DNA from: Anaerolineales bacterium
Lineage (GTDB): Bacteria; Chloroflexota; Anaerolineae; Anaerolineales; UBA6663
Reading direction: 5' to 3'
Length of the DNA: 9,531 bases
NCBI GenBank assembly: GCA_016789165.1
Contig: JAEURL010000112.1
Coordinates: 1-9,531, forward strand
Part shown: one piece after another, positions 6,616 to 9,531 of the stretch
Layout of the letters: each line of letters starts with the position of its first letter
Numbering within the stretch: the first letter of the stretch is position 1
Translations under genes and position numbers: made by a program
Notes under the pieces: generated by a model
What the model was told of the DNA's origin: nothing
The model's database searches: none
Seen by the model: the letters and a program-made list of their open reading frames with translations, nothing else

Positions 6616-7737
6616 TCAGCGGCTCAGCGGAGTGCCGCGGCCGGGCCGGAAGGCGCTCCACAGGGCGATCAACCCGGCGCCGATCAGCAGCACCGGCCAG
6701 AGCAGATCGAAGTTCGCGCCCAGCACCAGCGCCAGGCCGGCCGCCGCCGCCAGGCCCAGGGCCGGGTAGCGCGCCCAGGTGTGGCGCTGTTCGCCGGAGG
6801 GGCGCAGCCACAGGATGGCGAAGGTGACGGCCCAGCCCAGGAACAGCAGGCCGTTCAGGCGCGCCATGCCGTTCAGGTCGAAGTTGGTGGCGCCGGTGAA
6901 GCCGATGACCAGGCCGATGGTGAGCAGGATGCCGGCCGGGATAATGGCCCACCAGTTGCGGGCGGACACCAGGTAGACCACCAGGAAGGGCAGGGCGATG
7001 GCGCCCATCACGAACGCGTCCACCCACACGCCCTGAGCGCGCTCGATCAGCGGGATCAAGACGCCGATGGCGGCCAGGATAAAGGCCGGGATCAGGGCCC
7101 ACCAGCGGCTGCGGTCGTGCAGGTAGACGGCCAGGAAAGGCAGGGCCAGCGCCAGCAAGACGAAGGAGCCGATCCAGGCACCGCCCACCAGGTCTTCCAG
7201 CGGGACCAGGGTGCCGAGCGTGGCCATGAGCAGGCCCGGGATCAGGGCCCACCAGTGCGCCCGGTTACGCAGATAAACCACCAGGAAGGGCAGGGCGATC
7301 GCCCACAGCACCAGCCCGCCGATCAGCTCGCCGGAGACGCGCTCCGCAAAGCTGACGATCAGGGCGATGGCGATCAGGATCCAGGCCGGGATCAGGACGC
7401 CCCAGCGCTGGCGGTCCAGGGCGAAGGCCACGAGGAAGGGCACAGCCACGCCCACCAGCACCGGCGCGCCCAGGATCGGTTCATCCACGCCGGCCTGCAC
7501 CAGGCCCAGGGTGAGCGCCACGCCGCCCAGGCAGGTGGCTGGGAAGAGCCAGCCCCACTCGCGGACGCCGCCCACCACGTAGTTGATGAAGAACAGGCCG
7601 CTGGCGCCGGCGAAGACGTACATCCAAATCTGCGGCGACCACGGCCCCAGCCAGTTGAGGTTCTGCGCCAGGAAAAGCAGGCCGGCCAGGATCAAGGCAA
7701 TACCGCCAAGCCAGCCGCGGGCATTCTGAGTCTGCAT
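6616..7737 (-). CDS. Polytopic membrane protein with an exact 50-residue tandem repeat
   Basis: This 373-residue, very hydrophobic protein has roughly 12-14 predicted membrane segments. The N-terminal segment (GWLGGIALILAGLLFLAQN, 8-26) and the C-terminal one (LLWPVLLIGAGLIALW, 345-360) resemble the small LiaF-TM/DUF5668-type helices found in envelope-stress proteins. Between them is a tandem repeat with period exactly 50 residues: the PFLVVYL-type motif begins at Pro100, Pro150, Pro200 and Pro250, followed each time by a charged turn and an aromatic W-W-A-L-I-P motif whose prolines are at 117, 167, 217 and 267. Each unit is a helical hairpin. No catalytic motif is visible and the function is unknown. 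A channel, scaffold or sensor role would be speculation. It is first in the six-gene leftward run and precedes the sigma-factor gene by 46 bases, so it may be co-regulated with it or sense for it. An AGGAG site supports the start. Confidence 0.88.
   Translation of the reverse strand: MQTQNARGWLGGIALILAGLLFLAQNLNWLGPWSPQIWMYVFAGASGLFFINYVVGGVREWGWLFPATCLGGVALTLGLVQAGVDEPILGAPVLVGVAVPFLVAFALDRQRWGVLIPAWILIAIALIVSFAERVSGELIGGLVLWAIALPFLVVYLRNRAHWWALIPGLLMATLGTLVPLEDLVGGAWIGSFVLLALALPFLAVYLHDRSRWWALIPAFILAAIGVLIPLIERAQGVWVDAFVMGAIALPFLVVYLVSARNWWAIIPAGILLTIGLVIGFTGATNFDLNGMARLNGLLFLGWAVTFAILWLRPSGEQRHTWARYPALGLAAAAGLALVLGANFDLLWPVLLIGAGLIALWSAFRPGRGTPLSR
6913..7440 (-). repeat. 150-bp in-gene tandem repeat (about 3.5 units)
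   Basis: Units begin at 7440, 7290, 7140 and 6990 on the minus strand. At the DNA level the plus-strand word CCAGGAAGGG or a one-base variant ends at 6990, 7140, 7290 and 7440. The word GGGATCAGGGCCCACCAG or a close variant recurs at about 6938, 7088, 7238 and 7388. The spacing is exactly 150 bases each time, with no indels. Units 7290-7141 and 7140-6991 are the most alike. This indicates internal duplication of a helical hairpin. Confidence 0.9.
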
Positions 7738-7906
7738 GGGACACTCCTGGAAGAGTCGTGCTTAGGTTGACTGGATCAAAGTCTGAGGTCAGTGTAGGCC
7801 AATCAGCCCCGGCCGGCATCCGACCTTCGCCGGGTCTCTGCCTGGCCAACCGTACAGTAAACCCGGGAGACTCGGTCCCAATTGCCGGATGAGGCCGGCC
7901 AGGCGC
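7738..7906 (-). promoter_or_regulatory. Probable promoter region of the six-gene leftward operon
   Basis: This is the only sizeable non-coding stretch in the window. It follows a strong terminator and precedes the first gene of the leftward run, so a promoter is expected. The best -10-like word I see is TACACT (minus strand, 7796-7791), but there is no good TTGACA-like box 17 bases upstream, so the promoter may need an activator or an alternative sigma factor. An imperfect inverted repeat (CCGGGT at 7830-7835 and ACCCGG at 7861-7866 on the plus strand) sits upstream of it. The region is less GC-rich than its surroundings. The exact elements are not settled. Confidence 0.4.
7744..7748 (-). promoter_or_regulatory. 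Ribosome binding site of the repeat membrane protein
   Basis: AGGAG on the minus strand lies 6 bases before the ATG at 7737, supporting this start for the first gene of the leftward run. Confidence 0.85.
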
Positions 7907-7935
7907 AAAAAAAGCGCCCGGACAAGGCCGGGCGC
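7907..7935 (-). terminator. Intrinsic (rho-independent) terminator of the ABC-2 permease operon
   Basis: Read on the minus strand: GCGCCCGG, six-base loop CCTTGT, CCGGGCGC, then seven T. The 8-bp stem is perfect and entirely G/C, and the T-run follows directly. It starts 19 bases after the permease stop codon at 7955, so it ends that leftward operon and separates it from the next one. Confidence 0.95.
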
Positions 7936-7954
7936 GGGGGCCGAACGGGCCGGC

Positions 7955-9142
7955 CTATTCGAACCGGAAGCGCCAGACGGCCAGGCCGAAGAAGCCGGCG
8001 GCGTAGGCCAGCAAGATGCCGGCCGGCAGCAGGACGGAGTTGACGTCCAGGCCGCGCACCACGATATTCTGGAAGCCGGTCATGGCCCAGGCCGAGGGGA
8101 TCCATTGGCTTACGGCCGCGAAGGCGCTGCCGACGCCCTCCAGCGGGAACCACGCGCCGCCCAGCGCCGAGAAGATGAACATGGCGATCAGGGCGTACAG
8201 GTTCACCTGGTCTTCGTTCTTCACCACGGCGCTGATGAGCAGGCCCAGGCTGGCCACCCAGACGGCCCAGGCCGTCAGCATCACGGCCGTGGCCAGCGGG
8301 TCGCGCAGGTAGTCCACGCCAAAGCCGAACTGGCCCACCAGCACCAGGATCAGGCCCTGGAGCATGACCACGGCGAACATGGCCAGCAGGTGCCCGGCGA
8401 TGATGGCGGCCGGCCGCAGGGTGGTGGTCAGCATACGCTGCAGGGTGCGGGTCTTGCGCTCCAGCACCAGCACCAGGGCCGAGTTGTTCAGGCCAAAGAG
8501 CGCGAACATCACCAGCATGCCGGGCGAGGACTGCGTGAAGGCCACCGGCCGGGCCGGCGCCTCCGGCGCGGCTGCGCGCTGGACGTCGAGGGCCACGCCC
8601 GCTTTCAGCCATTCCGCCACGGCGGCGGTCACGGCCGCGTCCCAGGCCGCCTGCCGCTCGGCGTCCGTGGCGTAGGTCCCGGCCGCCGTGGCCTGCCGCG
8701 CGATCTGGGCCGCGCTCAGCAGGCGCATGACCACGCCCTGCGCGGCCTGGCGCGCCGTCTGGCCGGCCGGCGTCAGCGTGTCCGCGATCAGGGTGAGCGC
8801 GGGCGGGTCGCCGGCCGCGGCCTGCCGGCTGAAATCGGCCGGCAGCACCAGCGCGGCGGCCAGATCGCCCCGGCTGACCTGGGCCTCCAGGCCGCCGGGC
8901 GCGCTGGCGACGACGCGCAGGGCCGGGGAGGCGGCGGCCAGCTCGGGCAAGGCTTGGCCCAGGACGCCTTGGTCCTCGATCACCAGCCCAAACGGCAGGC
9001 GCGGGTCCGCGGGCTCGGGCGCGCGCAAGGCGAAGCCCATGAAGCCGGTGAAGACGATGGGCATGACCAGCAGAAAGACCAGCGAGCGCCGGTCCCGCAC
9101 GATTTGCGCGAGGTCTTTGAACATCAGGTCCAGGGTGCGCAT
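7955..9142 (-). CDS. ABC-2 export permease with large extracytoplasmic domain (YbhS/YbhR-like)
   Basis: This 395-residue membrane protein of the ABC2_membrane_3 (PF12698) type has one N-terminal membrane segment (about 21-39), a soluble extracytoplasmic domain of some 165 residues (about 40-205), then five more membrane segments (about 207-227, 248-272, 284-306, 315-334, 369-390). After the second segment comes ERKTRTLQRMLTT (228-240), the ExxxxTLxRLLxT-like coupling motif of this family. The soluble part is of the kind that begins with a short-strand motif (PFGLVIEDQG, 50-59) and includes DLAAALVLPADFS (93-105), as in YbhR-like permeases. Family members export drugs, dyes or lipids together with an ATPase; here the substrate is unknown. 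An AGGAG site overlapping the preceding stop supports the start. It forms a pair with the adjacent upstream permease and is terminated by the intrinsic terminator downstream. Confidence 0.93.
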   Translation of the reverse strand: MRTLDLMFKDLAQIVRDRRSLVFLLVMPIVFTGFMGFALRAPEPADPRLPFGLVIEDQGVLGQALPELAAASPALRVVASAPGGLEAQVSRGDLAAALVLPADFSRQAAAGDPPALTLIADTLTPAGQTARQAAQGVVMRLLSAAQIARQATAAGTYATDAERQAAWDAAVTAAVAEWLKAGVALDVQRAAAPEAPARPVAFTQSSPGMLVMFALFGLNNSALVLVLERKTRTLQRMLTTTLRPAAIIAGHLLAMFAVVMLQGLILVLVGQFGFGVDYLRDPLATAVMLTAWAVWVASLGLLISAVVKNEDQVNLYALIAMFIFSALGGAWFPLEGVGSAFAAVSQWIPSAWAMTGFQNIVVRGLDVNSVLLPAGILLAYAAGFFGLAVWRFRFE

Positions 9143-9148
9143 AACAGG

Positions 9149-9153
9149 CTCCT
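9149..9153 (-). promoter_or_regulatory. Ribosome binding site of the downstream ABC-2 permease
   Basis: AGGAG on the minus strand lies 6 bases before the ATG at 9142 and overlaps the TAG stop of the upstream permease gene, which points to coupled expression of the two permeases. Confidence 0.85.
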
Positions 9154-9531
9154 AGGCAAAGCGCTTCTGAAAGGCGGCGGCGCCCACGCTGAACAAGGCG
9201 GCCCCGGCGCCGAGCAGCACCAGCACGGGGACGAGCACGCCGGCCGGGCCGGCGCCGTCCAGCACCAGGTCCAGGCCGCGCAGCGCCCAGCCCTGCGGGA
9301 AGGCCAGGTTGAGAGTTTGGAAGGCGGCCGGCATCTGCACGCCGGTGGTGAACAGGCCGCCCAGCATGCCGGAGACGGTCAGCACGCCGCCGATGACGGG
9401 CCCGGCCTGGCGCTGGGTCTTGAGGAAGGCCACCACGCATACACCCAGGCCGGCCGCCGCCACGGTCAGCGCCGCCACCACCAGCAGCAGGCTGGCCGGG
9501 TGGCCCCACGGGACCCGGAAGGCCACGGTCG
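9152..9531 (-). CDS. ABC-2 export permease, C-terminal part (partial)
   Basis: The frame stays open to the right edge of the window, so the start of this gene lies beyond 9531; the GTG at 9526 is best read as an internal valine. The visible 125 residues begin near a FRVPWGHP motif, typical of the middle of YbhR/YbhS-like permeases, and contain hydrophobic segments around LLLVVAALTVAAAGLGVCVV, a G-rich segment IGGVLTVSGMLGGLF, the conserved amphipathic ALNLAFPQGW-like turn (here TLNLAFPQGWALRG) before the last helix, and the final membrane segment LVPVLVLLGAGAALFSVGAA. The last residues, FQKRFA, are a usual ending for this family. It is the partner permease of the next gene; nine bases separate its stop from the next start. 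The ATPase and any membrane-fusion protein would be encoded further right. Confidence 0.88.
   Translation of the reverse strand, partial: TVAFRVPWGHPASLLLVVAALTVAAAGLGVCVVAFLKTQRQAGPVIGGVLTVSGMLGGLFTTGVQMPAAFQTLNLAFPQGWALRGLDLVLDGAGPAGVLVPVLVLLGAGAALFSVGAAAFQKRFA

Noticed and set aside
5010..6827. 605-codon plus-strand open frame across the hydrolase and sigma-factor genes
   Set aside because: It spans several unrelated genes on the other strand, is Arg/Gly/Gln-rich low-complexity and has no family signature; the minus-strand genes show full catalytic and HTH motifs.
6781..7770. 329-codon plus-strand open frame opposite the repeat membrane protein
   Set aside because: A Gln/Asp/Gly-rich translation that mirrors the 150-bp repeat; the minus frame gives coherent membrane helices and has a good ribosome binding site.
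7830..7866. Imperfect inverted repeat (CCGGGT/ACCCGG) as a riboswitch or second terminator
   Set aside because: The stem is only 6-8 bp with a loop above 20 bases, has no T-run and no recognisable riboswitch core; kept only as a note in the promoter region.
7803..9509. 568-codon minus-strand open frame overlapping both ABC-2 permeases and the terminator
   Set aside because: It runs through the intrinsic terminator and the gap between two well-defined permease genes in another frame, and its translation is Gly/Arg/Pro/Ala-rich without membrane segments.
9526..9531. GTG at 9526 as the start of the right-hand permease
   Set aside because: The frame is open to the window edge and the visible sequence begins in the middle of the permease family, so the true start is outside.

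Overview
The window is GC-rich (by eye about 70% G+C), densely packed bacterial DNA. It holds ten protein genes, two of them cut by the window edges. I see no RNA genes, insertion sequences, CRISPR arrays or phage genes. The taxon is an inference. A proline/threonine/alanine-rich linker after a lipobox, ABC-2 exporters, a repeat-built membrane protein and a Shine-Dalgarno-using high-GC genome without actinobacterial or proteobacterial marker genes would fit a member of the Chloroflexota (Anaerolineae-like), but nothing here proves it.

Layout, left to right. (1) Bases 1-2440 are on the plus strand: the end of a TPR-like protein, a secreted CapA-family lipoprotein whose GTG start overlaps the preceding stop, and a guanidino-modifying (arginine deiminase/DDAH-like) enzyme whose ribosome binding site overlaps the CapA stop codon. 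They look co-transcribed. (2) Bases 2442-7737 are a six-gene leftward run with gaps of 46, 3, 19 and 15 bases and one 4-base overlap. In transcription order: a polytopic membrane protein built from an exact 50-residue (150-bp) repeat, an ECF-type sigma factor, an alpha/beta hydrolase, a membrane-anchored protein with an HExxH zinc-peptidase motif, an ABC exporter ATPase and its ABC-2 permease. The two blocks converge with a single base between stop codons. (3) Bases 7738-7954 are a 217-base intergenic region with a strong intrinsic terminator and presumably the promoter of the six-gene run. (4) Bases 7955-9531 are the last two genes of another leftward operon, a pair of ABC-2/YbhS-YbhR-like export permeases whose ATPase would lie outside the window.

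Taken together the region is about envelope functions: two ABC-2 exporters, a surface lipoprotein, a membrane-anchored putative peptidase and a repeat-built membrane protein, with one embedded ECF sigma factor that has no visible anti-sigma partner. The strongest candidates for something undescribed are the 50-residue membrane repeat protein and its conserved-looking cassette with the sigma factor and the HExxH protein. That they form one functional system is a hypothesis from gene order only.
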